In this document: positions 1 to 10,132 of the stretch, in pieces
How the letters are laid out: the number at the start of each line of letters is the position of its first letter
How positions within the stretch are numbered: position 1 is the first letter of the stretch
Assembly: GCA_943328505.2 (NCBI GenBank)
Contig: CALQAH020000001.1
Coordinates: 161,057 to 225,056, forward strand
Direction of reading: 5' to 3'
Origin: Rhizobium sp. Q54
GTDB lineage: Bacteria; Bacteroidota; Bacteroidia; Flavobacteriales; Flavobacteriaceae
DNA: 64,000 bases
Notes under the pieces: generated by a model
Told to the model about the DNA's origin: nothing
Seen by the model: only the letters and a program-made list of their open reading frames with translations
The model's database searches: none
Position numbers and translations under genes: made by a program

Positions 1-161
1 TTTGCTAACCATGATTTTTGAGTTTTGAAACCTTTTACAGAACTAATTTTTAAGGTTACAGAAGTTTGTTTTCGTTTCCAAATAAGCCATACAACTGCCA
101 ATGGTAGTAGTAAAAACAACCACAAAAACTCAGGATTTAAAAATGAGACATCTTTCATCAT
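1..161 (-). CDS. BatA-like VWA-domain protein, N-terminal part only (runs off window start)
   Basis: Reverse strand reads MMKDVSFLNPEFLWLFLLLPLAVVWLIWKRKQTSVTLKISSVKGFKTQKSWLA..., typical BatA N-terminus; start overlaps the stop of the upstream ORF (TAATGATG). Confidence 0.75.
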   Translation of the reverse strand, partial: MMKDVSFLNPEFLWLFLLLPLAVVWLIWKRKQTSVTLKISSVKGFKTQKSWLA

Positions 162-1792
162 TATTGTTGGTCATTTTTAAGTTCAATAGAATTGATAACT
201 CGTTCAGCAATTTGACTGCCAAATTTATCATCTTCTTTATGCATAATAGTAATTTGTTGTAAGCCACCATTCTGTCCAAAAACCAATAATTCATAATACA
301 TTTTGGTAGACTTGCCCCTGATTTTATCTATGACTGTCATTGTTCCATAGGCTTTTTTACCGGAAATACCATTTTGAGTATCGAAATCTTCTGTTTTGAC
401 AATTATGTTTATAGCGCCTTGTTTTTCGAAAAGCTGCAAGGATGTTTCAGCAACTTTATCCAATTCCAATTCGGATTCCTGCTTAAATTTTGTTGTGTTT
501 AAAATAATATAGAAATCATCTAATATGCTTCCATACATAAAGGATTCCATTTCTTTGATTAAAGCTGCGGTTTCTTTAGGCAATGTTTTTGTAACATCAA
601 TTCTTTTCAAAACTTTAGGGGTTTCTATTTTCACCCCAGGATTGCCATATTCACTATAAATCCATTCGCCTTCTACTAGATCTTTTGTCGGATGACCAAT
701 AAAAGTATCCTTTAAATAGTCATATCCTTTAAAGTAAGCGACACCTCCTATAAACAGCATTAACATTCCTAAAATTATTCCAATAGTCGAAATAATTCGA
801 ACCCGTTTTTGTTTTTTTAATTTTCGCAAACGATCTAATTCTTTCTGTTGTTCGTTCCAAATACTCAATTCGTCATTTTCTTCTACAACCGTTGGAATGG
901 ATTTGTGTATGGTAATAATGGAATTGGAAATTCGTTTTTTATCTTCTTCCATTTCAAAATCGAGTGGTTTTATTTTGGCGAATTTCACTAAATCGGCTTG
1001 CATCAATACTTTCTCTAAATTGGAAACCGTTTCATTGGATAGTTTTAATTTTTTATGTTTTGCAGCATTTCTCAATCCGTCAATAAGTTCCGATGTAGTA
1101 CTTTCCATTGCTGGAATATTTATTTCTTCTTCTATATAGTTTCGAGCAATTTCGGTAAGTTCAGAATAATAATTTTTAACTTCTCCTTTTTGCCAAAGTT
1201 CTTTGGTTTCTAGTTGTTGCAATAAACTAGTTGCTTTTTCAATGGGTGATTTGTAAACTACTTCTTCAACTTTTACTCGATTTTGTCTTTTTTTGATAAA
1301 TCGGTAAACGAAAAATCCAATTATGGCAATCGCTAAAAGTAACAATAAATATATCCACCAACTGCCCAAAGGACTATCAACTTGGGCGATGTCTTTGATG
1401 TCGTACATTTTTTGCTTCAATGTGTCAACAACAACTGCACTCACTTCTACCTTAATACTATCTGATAAAATTGGTTTTCCGTTGATAAAAACTTTTAGAC
1501 TTGGAATGGTATATTTCCCTGAATCGAATTGGGTCAATCCATATTTTTTAATCAATTCATATCGATCATTTTTTTTAATCGTATCCATTTTATAGGATTG
1601 AATTACTTCTAAAGCACCAAAATTTTTAGCGTTTGGAAATTTTACTTTAGACAAAGTATCGACTTCTGTTTTTAATGTCAATTGGAATTCGGCGCCAATT
1701 TTATTCTTCGTTTTATCAACTGAAGTCGTAACCTTTTGAGCAAAAACAGAGGTTGATAATAATATAAATAATATGTAAAGTTTATGCTTCAT
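161..1792 (-). CDS. Bat operon membrane protein, BatD/DUF4381-like, signal peptide plus TM helices
   Basis: 543 aa ORF with signal peptide and two TM segments between DUF58 and BatA genes. Confidence 0.6.
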   Translation of the reverse strand: MKHKLYILFILLSTSVFAQKVTTSVDKTKNKIGAEFQLTLKTEVDTLSKVKFPNAKNFGALEVIQSYKMDTIKKNDRYELIKKYGLTQFDSGKYTIPSLKVFINGKPILSDSIKVEVSAVVVDTLKQKMYDIKDIAQVDSPLGSWWIYLLLLLAIAIIGFFVYRFIKKRQNRVKVEEVVYKSPIEKATSLLQQLETKELWQKGEVKNYYSELTEIARNYIEEEINIPAMESTTSELIDGLRNAAKHKKLKLSNETVSNLEKVLMQADLVKFAKIKPLDFEMEEDKKRISNSIITIHKSIPTVVEENDELSIWNEQQKELDRLRKLKKQKRVRIISTIGIILGMLMLFIGGVAYFKGYDYLKDTFIGHPTKDLVEGEWIYSEYGNPGVKIETPKVLKRIDVTKTLPKETAALIKEMESFMYGSILDDFYIILNTTKFKQESELELDKVAETSLQLFEKQGAINIIVKTEDFDTQNGISGKKAYGTMTVIDKIRGKSTKMYYELLVFGQNGGLQQITIMHKEDDKFGSQIAERVINSIELKNDQQ

Positions 1793-1800
1793 TTATTTTT

Positions 1801-2229
1801 GATTGAAGATTAACGATTTTTGATTTCAGAATTTGACTTCGATGTCTTTATGCTAGAAACAAAAATGGATATTAATTCGTTAGCTTCCTTTTTTAATTGT
1901 ATGATTGTTTGAATGTCTTTTGTCAAATTTGCTTTTTCAATTATTTTTAAGCAGTTGAATGTTTCTCTTAACTCTTTCAGGCAAATCCCCATTTTGTGAA
2001 TGAAATCTTTCTGACTCTCTGCGCTTTGTGCTTCTCCATAATTTAAAGCTGGTGAAGAAGATGAACGAATAATTTGAGATGCTAAATGATTTCCTGCATA
2101 TGATTTTTCCATATTATTTGAAAACAATATTGTTTGCGCTGCAAAATCAATTAATCTTTCTTCTAATATTTGTTTATTCATTCCTGTATTTTTATAAAAT
2201 CTGAAATCAAAAATCGTTAATCTACAATC
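1801..2229. repeat. 30-bp inverted repeat (1801-1830 / 2200-2229, 29/30 matches) enclosing the four-helix-bundle ORF
   Basis: gattgaagattaacgatttttgatttcaga versus reverse complement gattgtagattaacgatttttgatttcaga. Confidence 0.9.
1810..2181 (-). CDS. Four helix bundle protein (S23 / 23S rRNA intervening-sequence protein family)
   Basis: 123 aa; pattern ...FAAQTILFSNNMEKSYAGNHLASQIIRSSSSPALNYGEAQSAESQKDFIHKMGICLKELRET... characteristic of the family. Confidence 0.85.
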   Translation of the reverse strand: MNKQILEERLIDFAAQTILFSNNMEKSYAGNHLASQIIRSSSSPALNYGEAQSAESQKDFIHKMGICLKELRETFNCLKIIEKANLTKDIQTIIQLKKEANELISIFVSSIKTSKSNSEIKNR

Positions 2230-2237
2230 CTCAATCT

Positions 2238-3104
2238 TTATCGTGATTTAAAGTAGCTTAATAATTTTGTAACATAACTTTCGTCAACACGCGTGTTCAC
2301 AAAACCTGAACCACATTTTGAAAAAATATCCTTAAAATAATTTACCTTTTCGTGATAGTGTTTCTCATAACTCATTCTCGCTTTTTTAGAACCTGTATTG
2401 ACAACCAATATCTCACCTGTTTCAGCATCTTCCATTTCAACCATTCCAATGTTTGGCATTTTCTCTTCACGAATATCGTACACACGAATTCCGGTTAAGT
2501 CATGTTTTTTAGAAGCAATCTTCAGTGTTTTTTCATAATCATCTTCTACGATAAAATCAGAAATTACAAATACAATTGCTTTCTTTTTTTGGGTTCCCGA
2601 TAAAAACTTCAGGGCTTGCGATAAATCGGACTTGTTACTTTTGGGTTGAAACTCAATCAATTCACGAATGATTCGCAACACATGTGACTTTCCTTTTTTT
2701 GGAGGAATGTACAATTCGATTTGGTCTGAAAATAAAATTAAGCCAATTTTATCATTGTTTTGTGTTGCCGAAAAAGCCATAGTTGCGGCAATTTCAGTAA
2801 CAATTTCACTTTTTAATTGATTTTTTGTGCCAAAACTTTCTGAACCCGATATGTCAACCATTAAAATCATAGTTAATTCACGTTCTTCTTCAAAAACTTT
2901 TACGTGGGCTTCATTGTAGCGTGCGGTTACATTCCAATCGATGGCTCTAATATCGTCACCATATTGGTATTGTCGCACTTCAGAGAAAGTCATTCCACGC
3001 CCTTTAAAGGACGTGTGGTATTCGCCCGAAAAGATATGATCACTCAACCTTCGGGTTTTGATTTCTATTTTACGAACTTTTTTGAGTAGGTCTTTTGTCT
3101 CCAT
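2238..3104 (-). CDS. DUF58 domain-containing protein (Bat operon)
   Basis: 288 aa with the DUF58 signature GRGMTFSEVRQYQYGDDIRAIDWNVTARYNEAHVKVFEEER. Confidence 0.9.
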   Translation of the reverse strand: METKDLLKKVRKIEIKTRRLSDHIFSGEYHTSFKGRGMTFSEVRQYQYGDDIRAIDWNVTARYNEAHVKVFEEERELTMILMVDISGSESFGTKNQLKSEIVTEIAATMAFSATQNNDKIGLILFSDQIELYIPPKKGKSHVLRIIRELIEFQPKSNKSDLSQALKFLSGTQKKKAIVFVISDFIVEDDYEKTLKIASKKHDLTGIRVYDIREEKMPNIGMVEMEDAETGEILVVNTGSKKARMSYEKHYHEKVNYFKDIFSKCGSGFVNTRVDESYVTKLLSYFKSR

Positions 3105-3185
3105 CTTTTTCAGATTGCAGAATGCAGAACGCAGATTTCAGAAGTTTTTGACTGCCTTCTATAATCTGCCTAATGCTATCTGAAA

Positions 3186-4196
3186 TTAAGGTACTTCTAT
3201 CTCGTTTATGATTTTGTTGATAATGTCAACTGAAGTAATGTTTTCTGCTTCGGCTTCATAAGTGATTCCAATTCTGTGACGCAATACATCATGTACCACA
3301 GCACGAACATCTTCAGGAATTACATAACCACGACGTTTGATAAAAGCATAACATTTAGCAGCATTAGCCAAGTTAATACTTCCACGAGGAGAAGCGCCAA
3401 AACTTATCAATGGTTTTAAACTTTCAAGTTTATATTTTTCTGGGAAACGCGTAGCGAAAACAATATCTAAAATATATTTTTCAATTTTTTCGTCCATATA
3501 CACCTCACGAACCGCTTCTTGAGCTCTTAAAATTTGCTCCACAGAAACAACAGGATTTACTTTTTCGTAGGTACCAGATAAGTTTTGACGAATAACCATT
3601 CGTTCTTCGTCCATTTTTGGATAATCGATAACGGTTTTTAGCATAAAACGATCGACTTGAGCTTCCGGTAATGGATACGTTCCTTCTTGCTCGATAGGAT
3701 TTTGAGTGGCTAAAACCAAAAATGGTCGGTCTAATTTAAAAGTAGTATCACCAATAGTAACTTGTTTTTCCTGCATGGCTTCTAATAAAGCGGATTGCAC
3801 TTTAGCGGGTGCTCTGTTAATCTCATCTGCTAATACGAAGTTTGCGAAAATAGGTCCTTTTTTTATAGAGAACTCGTTAGCTTTAATATTGTAAATCATG
3901 GTTCCAACAACGTCGGCTGGTAATAAATCGGGTGTAAATTGGATTCGGCTAAAACTGCCATGAACGGCTTGTGATAGTGTATTGATGGCTAAGGTTTTTG
4001 CCAAACCTGGAACTCCTTCCAAAAGGATATGTCCTTGGCCTAAAAGTCCAATTAATAATCTTTCAATCATGTGCTTTTGACCTACAATGACTTTGTTCAT
4101 CTCCATTGTCAACAAATCAATAAAGGCACTTTCTCTTTCAATTTTTTCATTGATTGCTCTAATGTCTAAAGCGGCAACATTTTCTTCCATTTCCAT
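3186..4196 (-). CDS. MoxR family AAA ATPase
   Basis: Walker A LLEGVPGLAKT and Walker B ADEINRAPAKVQSALLEAMQE motifs. Confidence 0.93.
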   Translation of the reverse strand: MEMEENVAALDIRAINEKIERESAFIDLLTMEMNKVIVGQKHMIERLLIGLLGQGHILLEGVPGLAKTLAINTLSQAVHGSFSRIQFTPDLLPADVVGTMIYNIKANEFSIKKGPIFANFVLADEINRAPAKVQSALLEAMQEKQVTIGDTTFKLDRPFLVLATQNPIEQEGTYPLPEAQVDRFMLKTVIDYPKMDEERMVIRQNLSGTYEKVNPVVSVEQILRAQEAVREVYMDEKIEKYILDIVFATRFPEKYKLESLKPLISFGASPRGSINLANAAKCYAFIKRRGYVIPEDVRAVVHDVLRHRIGITYEAEAENITSVDIINKIINEIEVP

Positions 4197-4451
4197 ATTT
4201 TTATAACTGTAAATTTGGTTTAAAATTTTAACATTTCAAAAGTGAAAATAAAAACAGAAAAGAGATGTTAAGATTCCGTTAAAACTTTTATAAAACCCTT
4301 ATTTTTAAGCATGATTTATGATATTGTTTTGTTATTTTTAAGGTTTGAAATAAATTACTATGAAATCGCCTTAATACAAGTTTACTTGAGCAAGTACCAA
4401 TAAATAAAAAGCGATACCCTATATGACCACTAACAAATAAATTTTACTTAT

Positions 4452-5318
4452 ATGAAAACATCTCTTTCACCTATTGTTGCTGGAACTATGAATTGGGGAG
4501 TATGGGACAAAAAGCTCACCACATCAGAAATGGTGCATTTAATGAATATTTGTATTGAAAACAAAGTCACCACTTTTGATCACGCAGATATTTATGGAGG
4601 TTACACCACTGAAGCGCAGTTTGGAAAAGCATTTGCCGAGAGTAAAATTCCTAGAGAGAAAATACAATTAATTTCAAAATGTGGTATCCAACTTGCTGAA
4701 TCTAGAAACAACACAATCAAACATTATGATTATTCAAAAGAATACATTATTTGGTCTGTTGAAAATTCATTAAAAAATTTACAAGCGGATTATCTGGATG
4801 TATTGCTTTTACACCGTCCAAGTCCATTAATGAAAGCGGATGAAATTGCAGAAGCTGTTGCCAAACTAAAATCAGAAGGGAAAATTATAGACTTTGGTGT
4901 TTCTAATTTTACAGCTTCACAAACGGAACTTATGCAACAAAAAACTGAAATTAATTACAACCAAATACAGTTTTCAGCCACACATCATCAAGCCATGTTG
5001 GATGGGAGTTTGGATTATATGCAGTTGCACAACATTAGGCCTATGTCTTGGAATCCATTGGGAACCGTTTTTAGAGATGATATTGAACAAACAAGAAGGC
5101 TTAAAATTTTATTGGGAAAATTGGTTGAAAAATACCATATGGGTTCGGATACCCTTTTATTAGCTTGGATTTTAAAACATCCGTCTAAAGTAATTCCAGT
5201 TGCAGGAACCGTCAACATTGCTAGGATACAATTGCTTATGAAAGCGACGGAATTGGAATTAGAAATGGAAGATTGGTTTGCTATTTGGACAGAGAGTATG
5301 GGGAATAAAGTACCGTAA
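4452..5318 (+). CDS. Aldo/keto reductase family oxidoreductase
   Basis: DHADIYGGY, HRPSPLM, GVSNF motifs. Confidence 0.9.
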   Translation: MKTSLSPIVAGTMNWGVWDKKLTTSEMVHLMNICIENKVTTFDHADIYGGYTTEAQFGKAFAESKIPREKIQLISKCGIQLAESRNNTIKHYDYSKEYIIWSVENSLKNLQADYLDVLLLHRPSPLMKADEIAEAVAKLKSEGKIIDFGVSNFTASQTELMQQKTEINYNQIQFSATHHQAMLDGSLDYMQLHNIRPMSWNPLGTVFRDDIEQTRRLKILLGKLVEKYHMGSDTLLLAWILKHPSKVIPVAGTVNIARIQLLMKATELELEMEDWFAIWTESMGNKVP

Positions 5319-5401
5319 CGATTGCAGAGTGTTGATTAACAATTGAAGATTTTTGAATCAAATCTGTAATCAAAAATCGTTATTCTTAAATCAAAAATCA
5401 A

Positions 5402-6553
5402 ATGATAAACAAACGTCTTTTAATCAAAAACCTACTTGCTCACAATGATGAGTGTAGTTTTTATGATAAAAAGCGTCAGTTAAATTTGCATACTCGTGAA
5501 GGGAAAGCCAAGTTTTTAAAACATATTTGTGCCTTGTCTAATTCTAATCCTTCTAATAATTCTTTTATTGTTGTAGGTGTAGAAGATCAGGATAATGAGA
5601 TTGTTGGAGATGATTTTTTCGACGATAGTCACATTCAGAATTTGGTGAATGCTTTCTTGGAAAACCCGCCAAAAATACAATATGAGAATGTGCCTTTTCC
5701 TAATCTCCCTAAAGATAGAGTAGTTGGATTGGTAACGATAAAACCCAAATCGAAGACTTCTTTTTTCAAAAAAAACATTCATACTATTTTTGCTAATACT
5801 GTTTTTGTGCGTCGAGGAAGTAATTCTACACCTACCGAGGATAAAATTCCTTATTCAAAACAAAACATTGAAACGGTTATAAGTATTGAAAATAGTTCGA
5901 GAAATAGTATAGCGCACACACTAGATGGCGTAATGGATTTTGTCAATATAAGTCATGGCGATTTGACTTCTCAATACAAAGTTTTTAAAGAACTTTTTGT
6001 GATTTGTTGGGCAGGAATTCCTAAAAAAATTAGAGGAATTAATTACCTTTCCCGTGTTGATATTGAGCTAATCAACGAGCAAGTAAAATTGTTTTATTCT
6101 GCCCAAGATGTGGTAACCATAACCTATGATGAAAATATTTTTATTATTACCGAGTTTGTTTCTCTTGGATTGAATGATAAAACGAGTTATTATCCGTTGG
6201 AGCAACAAAAAATTTCTTTTTTTGACAATGGTTACTATAAAATAGAAAATGAAATGCTCTTTGAACCACCAATTTATAACAAGAAAATGTTGTATCATAT
6301 ATATAATACCAACCTATCATTGATTGATAAACTTCAAAAAGGAGTAACCATTTCGGAACGAGAAATCAAAGATATCGAGAACATTCCTTGTACATTAATG
6401 ATTTGTTTTTTGAATGGTTTTGAAGATGCCAAACAAAAACTTATTGAAGCCAAACCTTTTCTAAAAGCTCAAAAAAACAAGGTTGTTTATATAAATTTTA
6501 AAGAAGTAATGCGGATTTTAAGGAAGATGAAATATGATAAAATCGGAGATTAA
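5402..6553 (+). CDS. AlbA_2 / Schlafen-type putative DNA-binding (ATP-binding) protein
   Basis: N-terminal REGKAKFLKHICALSNSNP..NNSFIVVGVEDQDNEIVGDDFFDDSHIQNLV pattern. Confidence 0.7.
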   Translation: MINKRLLIKNLLAHNDECSFYDKKRQLNLHTREGKAKFLKHICALSNSNPSNNSFIVVGVEDQDNEIVGDDFFDDSHIQNLVNAFLENPPKIQYENVPFPNLPKDRVVGLVTIKPKSKTSFFKKNIHTIFANTVFVRRGSNSTPTEDKIPYSKQNIETVISIENSSRNSIAHTLDGVMDFVNISHGDLTSQYKVFKELFVICWAGIPKKIRGINYLSRVDIELINEQVKLFYSAQDVVTITYDENIFIITEFVSLGLNDKTSYYPLEQQKISFFDNGYYKIENEMLFEPPIYNKKMLYHIYNTNLSLIDKLQKGVTISEREIKDIENIPCTLMICFLNGFEDAKQKLIEAKPFLKAQKNKVVYINFKEVMRILRKMKYDKIGD

Positions 6554-6560
6554 TTTATTG

Positions 6561-7496
6561 CTATATCTCTAAGTAATTTCCAGCGGCTATTCGGGCAATA
6601 ATTAAATCAATATTTTCTTTATAGGATTTTGAAAATGGAAGTTTGGTTGTAGAATTTTTAATATAACAAACTGTATTTCCTGTATGAATTCGGGATACTT
6701 GAGCAATATTAATCATATAGCTATTGTGAATTCTTAAAAAATGAGTAGTTGGCAAAACGGTTTCGAAATGTTTTAATGTTTTGAAAGCGGTAATCATTTC
6801 TCCATTGTTTAAATGAATGTCGGTTGAGTTATTATCGGCTTCAAAATAAAGAATATCGTTGGAATCAATATAACGATAATCGCCATACGATTTAACACAA
6901 ATAATTAAAGTTTGTTCTTTTTCAAATGGAATTAAATCGTCAGATTTATTTTCTTGACGAATAAGTACTGTTTCTTCATCTGCCTTTTTCTCTTCTTCTT
7001 TTATTTCGTCAATTTCATCAATTTCTTCTACTAAATTCAATTCTTCTTCTAGTTCAGTCTCGTCTAAAACTTCAAAAGTTGAAACGGATTCTTTAGAAAT
7101 ATTAGTTGTTGAATTTGTGCTAGTAGCTCGATCTAATTTTAAAATAGCTTTTCTAAAATTATTGATATCTAAAGGTTTTAATAAATAATCAACTACTTCA
7201 TATTGTAAAGCTTCGTAGGAAAGAGTTTTAGTTTTTGCGGTGATTATTATTTTGGGAACAACTTTCAAAAAACGATACAGTTCATTGATTAAACTTAGTG
7301 AAAGAGCGCTCTTTTTGTCGGCGGGATCAATTTCTAAAAAAACCAAAGTGGGTTGATGTTCTAGAATTAGATTAACACCATCATCATAATTATTGGCAGA
7401 AGCAACATAGGTAAGATTGCGAAAACGCCCAGCAATCGTCTGAGTATTCGAAACGCTTTCTAGATCATCATCAATAATAATATATGTTTGCTTCAT
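6561..7496 (-). CDS. LytTR-type response regulator
   Basis: Receiver-like N-terminus (IIDDDLES) and C-terminal LytTR domain (DILYFEADNNSTDIHL...FLRIHNSYMINIAQVSRI). Confidence 0.85.
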   Translation of the reverse strand: MKQTYIIIDDDLESVSNTQTIAGRFRNLTYVASANNYDDGVNLILEHQPTLVFLEIDPADKKSALSLSLINELYRFLKVVPKIIITAKTKTLSYEALQYEVVDYLLKPLDINNFRKAILKLDRATSTNSTTNISKESVSTFEVLDETELEEELNLVEEIDEIDEIKEEEKKADEETVLIRQENKSDDLIPFEKEQTLIICVKSYGDYRYIDSNDILYFEADNNSTDIHLNNGEMITAFKTLKHFETVLPTTHFLRIHNSYMINIAQVSRIHTGNTVCYIKNSTTKLPFSKSYKENIDLIIARIAAGNYLEI

Positions 7497-7763
7497 TAAC
7501 GCTGTCCAATTTAGGGTAGCATTATAAGGTTTGTTTTTTAGGTAGTTTGGGGAAACTATTTTTAACGTGCAATTATATTTCTGTCTATAAAAATGAGTTT
7601 ACTATTTCAATTTTAAAATAACAACGACAACAAACTCAAATTTACAACAAACGAAATTATAATTTTTATTCTCAAAATAACAAGAATGTTAATACAATTC
7701 GGCAGAGTGTTAATATGTTGTCTTTAATCTCAAAAAATCCTTACTTCTATCTGCTATTTAATA

Positions 7764-7797
7764 AAAAAAGCTTCTCAATTTGAGAAGCTTTTTACTA
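7764..7797. terminator. Rho-independent terminator (bidirectional type)
   Basis: aaaaagcttctcaatttgagaagcttttt. Confidence 0.85.
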
Positions 7798-7812
7798 AAA
7801 ATAAATTTATAA

Positions 7813-9354
7813 TTACATTTTCATCAACCAGTTTCTCATGGAAACTTCATCATTGATGATTGTTTTTAAATCTTCAATTTTTACACGGTCTTGTTTCATA
7901 GTGTCTCGGTGACGTATGGTAACCGTTTGATCTTCCAAAGTTTGATGGTCTACAGTTATACAAAATGGTGTTCCTAAGGCATCTTGTCTTCTATAGCGTC
8001 TTCCAACGGCATCTTTTTCATCATAGGAAACATTAAAATCCCATTTTAATTCTTCAATTATAGTTTGTGCTACTTCGGGCAATCCATCTTTTTTAACCAA
8101 TGGTAAAACCGCAGCTTTTGTTGGTGCTAAAACACTTGGCAAACGTAAAACTGTTCTTGTAGAACCATCTTCCAACATTTCTTCACAAAGTGAATTAGAG
8201 AAAACTGCCAAAAACATTCGGTCCAACCCAACAGAGGTTTCTACAACATAAGGAACATAATTCGAGTTAGTTTCAGTATCAAAATATTGTAATTTTTTAC
8301 CTGAAAATTGTTCGTGGGCTTTTAAATCGAAATCGGTTCTCGAGTGAATTCCTTCTAATTCTTTGAATCCAAAAGGGAAATTAAATTCTATATCTGCTGC
8401 AGCGTTCGCATAATGAGCAAGCTTCTCATGATCATGGAAACGATAGTTTGAGGCGCCTAATCCTAATGATAAATGCCAGTTCAAACGAGTGGTTTTCCAG
8501 TATTCGTACCATTTCATTTCTTCGCCTGGTTTTACAAAAAATTGCATTTCCATTTGTTCAAATTCGCGCATACGGAAGATAAATTGTCTTGCAACGATTT
8601 CGTTTCTAAAGGCTTTTCCTGTTTGGGCGATTCCAAAAGGAATTTTCATTCTTCCTGTTTTTTGAACATTTAAGAAATTTACAAAAATTCCTTGAGCCGT
8701 TTCGGGACGCAAGTACAAATCCATAGCAGTATCAGCCGAAGCACCGAGTTTTGTGCCAAACATCAAATTAAATTGACGCACTTCGGTCCAATTTCGCGAA
8801 CCTGTTTCTGGATCCGCAATTTCTAATTCATCAATCAGTGCTTTTACATCTTCTAAATCACCATTTCCCAGAGATTGTCCCATTCTTTCGAGTATTTCTC
8901 TTTCTTTGGCAAGATATTCCATCACACGAGGATTGGTAGTTTTGTATTGTGCTTCGTCAAATGAATCACCAAAACGTTCTCGTGCTTTTTCGATTTCTTT
9001 TTTTGCTTTTAGATTTAATTTTTCGGCATAATCCTCAATTAAAACATCGGCTCTGTATCTTTTTTTGGAATCTTTATTGTCAATCAATGGATCGTTGAAG
9101 GCATCAACGTGACCCGAGGCTTTCCATGTAGTTGGATGCATTAAAATTGCAGCGTCAAGCCCTACAATGTTTTCGTGCATTTGAACCATGGCTTTCCACC
9201 AATATTCTCTTATATTTTTTTTTAATTCCACACCGTTTTGAGCATAATCATACACTGCGCTCAAACCATCGTATATTTCGCTTGACGGAAAAATAAATCC
9301 GTACTCTTTTGCATGCGAAACTACATTCTTAAATAAATCTTCTTGTTTTGCCAT
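7813..9354 (-). CDS. glyS: Glycine--tRNA ligase
   Basis: 513 aa class II aaRS; MAKQEDLFKNVVSHAKEYGFIFPSSEIYDGLSAVYDYAQNGVELKKNIREYWW. Confidence 0.96.
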   Translation of the reverse strand: MAKQEDLFKNVVSHAKEYGFIFPSSEIYDGLSAVYDYAQNGVELKKNIREYWWKAMVQMHENIVGLDAAILMHPTTWKASGHVDAFNDPLIDNKDSKKRYRADVLIEDYAEKLNLKAKKEIEKARERFGDSFDEAQYKTTNPRVMEYLAKEREILERMGQSLGNGDLEDVKALIDELEIADPETGSRNWTEVRQFNLMFGTKLGASADTAMDLYLRPETAQGIFVNFLNVQKTGRMKIPFGIAQTGKAFRNEIVARQFIFRMREFEQMEMQFFVKPGEEMKWYEYWKTTRLNWHLSLGLGASNYRFHDHEKLAHYANAAADIEFNFPFGFKELEGIHSRTDFDLKAHEQFSGKKLQYFDTETNSNYVPYVVETSVGLDRMFLAVFSNSLCEEMLEDGSTRTVLRLPSVLAPTKAAVLPLVKKDGLPEVAQTIIEELKWDFNVSYDEKDAVGRRYRRQDALGTPFCITVDHQTLEDQTVTIRHRDTMKQDRVKIEDLKTIINDEVSMRNWLMKM

Positions 9355-9448
9355 GCTGCAAAAATATAAAAAGGGATTTTAAAAAAGGAATTAAAAATAC
9401 ATTTGTATTCGTATTTTTTATACTTTTATGTAAGAAATAGCTGTTTAT

Positions 9449-10132
9449 ATGTTTAAAAGTCTGCTTAATTTGTTTTTCCCGAAGTCATGTGCTGGTTGTC
9501 ATTCGTTTTTATTAAAAAATGAAATAGTAATTTGCACAACTTGTCGGCATGAAATTCCACAAACCAATCATCATAAAAACAATACTAATGAAACCATGCA
9601 AAAGTTTTACGGTAAGATTCCTCTAGAGTTTGCAGCGTCTCTTTTATATTACCATAAAAAAGGAATAGTTCAGGAAATGATTCATAAATTGAAGTATAAA
9701 GGACATGAAGAAATTGGAGAAACTCTCGGGCATTGGTATTCAGAAGAGCTTAAAAATGTAAGTGAATTTAAAACCATTGATATGATAATTCCTGTTCCAT
9801 TACACCAAAAAAAATTTAAAGAACGCGGATATAATCAAGTGACAATGTTTGGAAAATCATTATCAATCGGGTTACAAATTCCTTTTGTTGACAGTGTTTT
9901 AGTTCGGAATGTATATTCTAAAACACAAACTCGAAAAAACCTCTTAGGAAGAACTGATGTTATTGAAAATATTTTTGATGTAGTCTATTCCGAAATTCAC
10001 CACAACAAACATTTTCTACTCATTGATGATGTGATTACAACGGGTTCAACTTTGGAAGCTTGTAGTCGCGCGTTGTTAAAAATTCCAGGAGCAAAAATCA
10101 GTGTAGTCAGTATGGCAATAACCCATAATTGA
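9449..10132 (+). CDS. ComF family / phosphoribosyltransferase-like protein
   Basis: CxxC zinc-ribbon N-terminus and PRTase motif FLLIDDVITTGSTLEACSRAL. Confidence 0.92.
   Translation: MFKSLLNLFFPKSCAGCHSFLLKNEIVICTTCRHEIPQTNHHKNNTNETMQKFYGKIPLEFAASLLYYHKKGIVQEMIHKLKYKGHEEIGETLGHWYSEELKNVSEFKTIDMIIPVPLHQKKFKERGYNQVTMFGKSLSIGLQIPFVDSVLVRNVYSKTQTRKNLLGRTDVIENIFDVVYSEIHHNKHFLLIDDVITTGSTLEACSRALLKIPGAKISVVSMAITHN

Noticed and set aside
1810-2181. True 23S rRNA intervening sequence
   Set aside because: No rRNA sequence nearby; the gene is in a protein-coding operon, so only an IVS-like unit is claimed.
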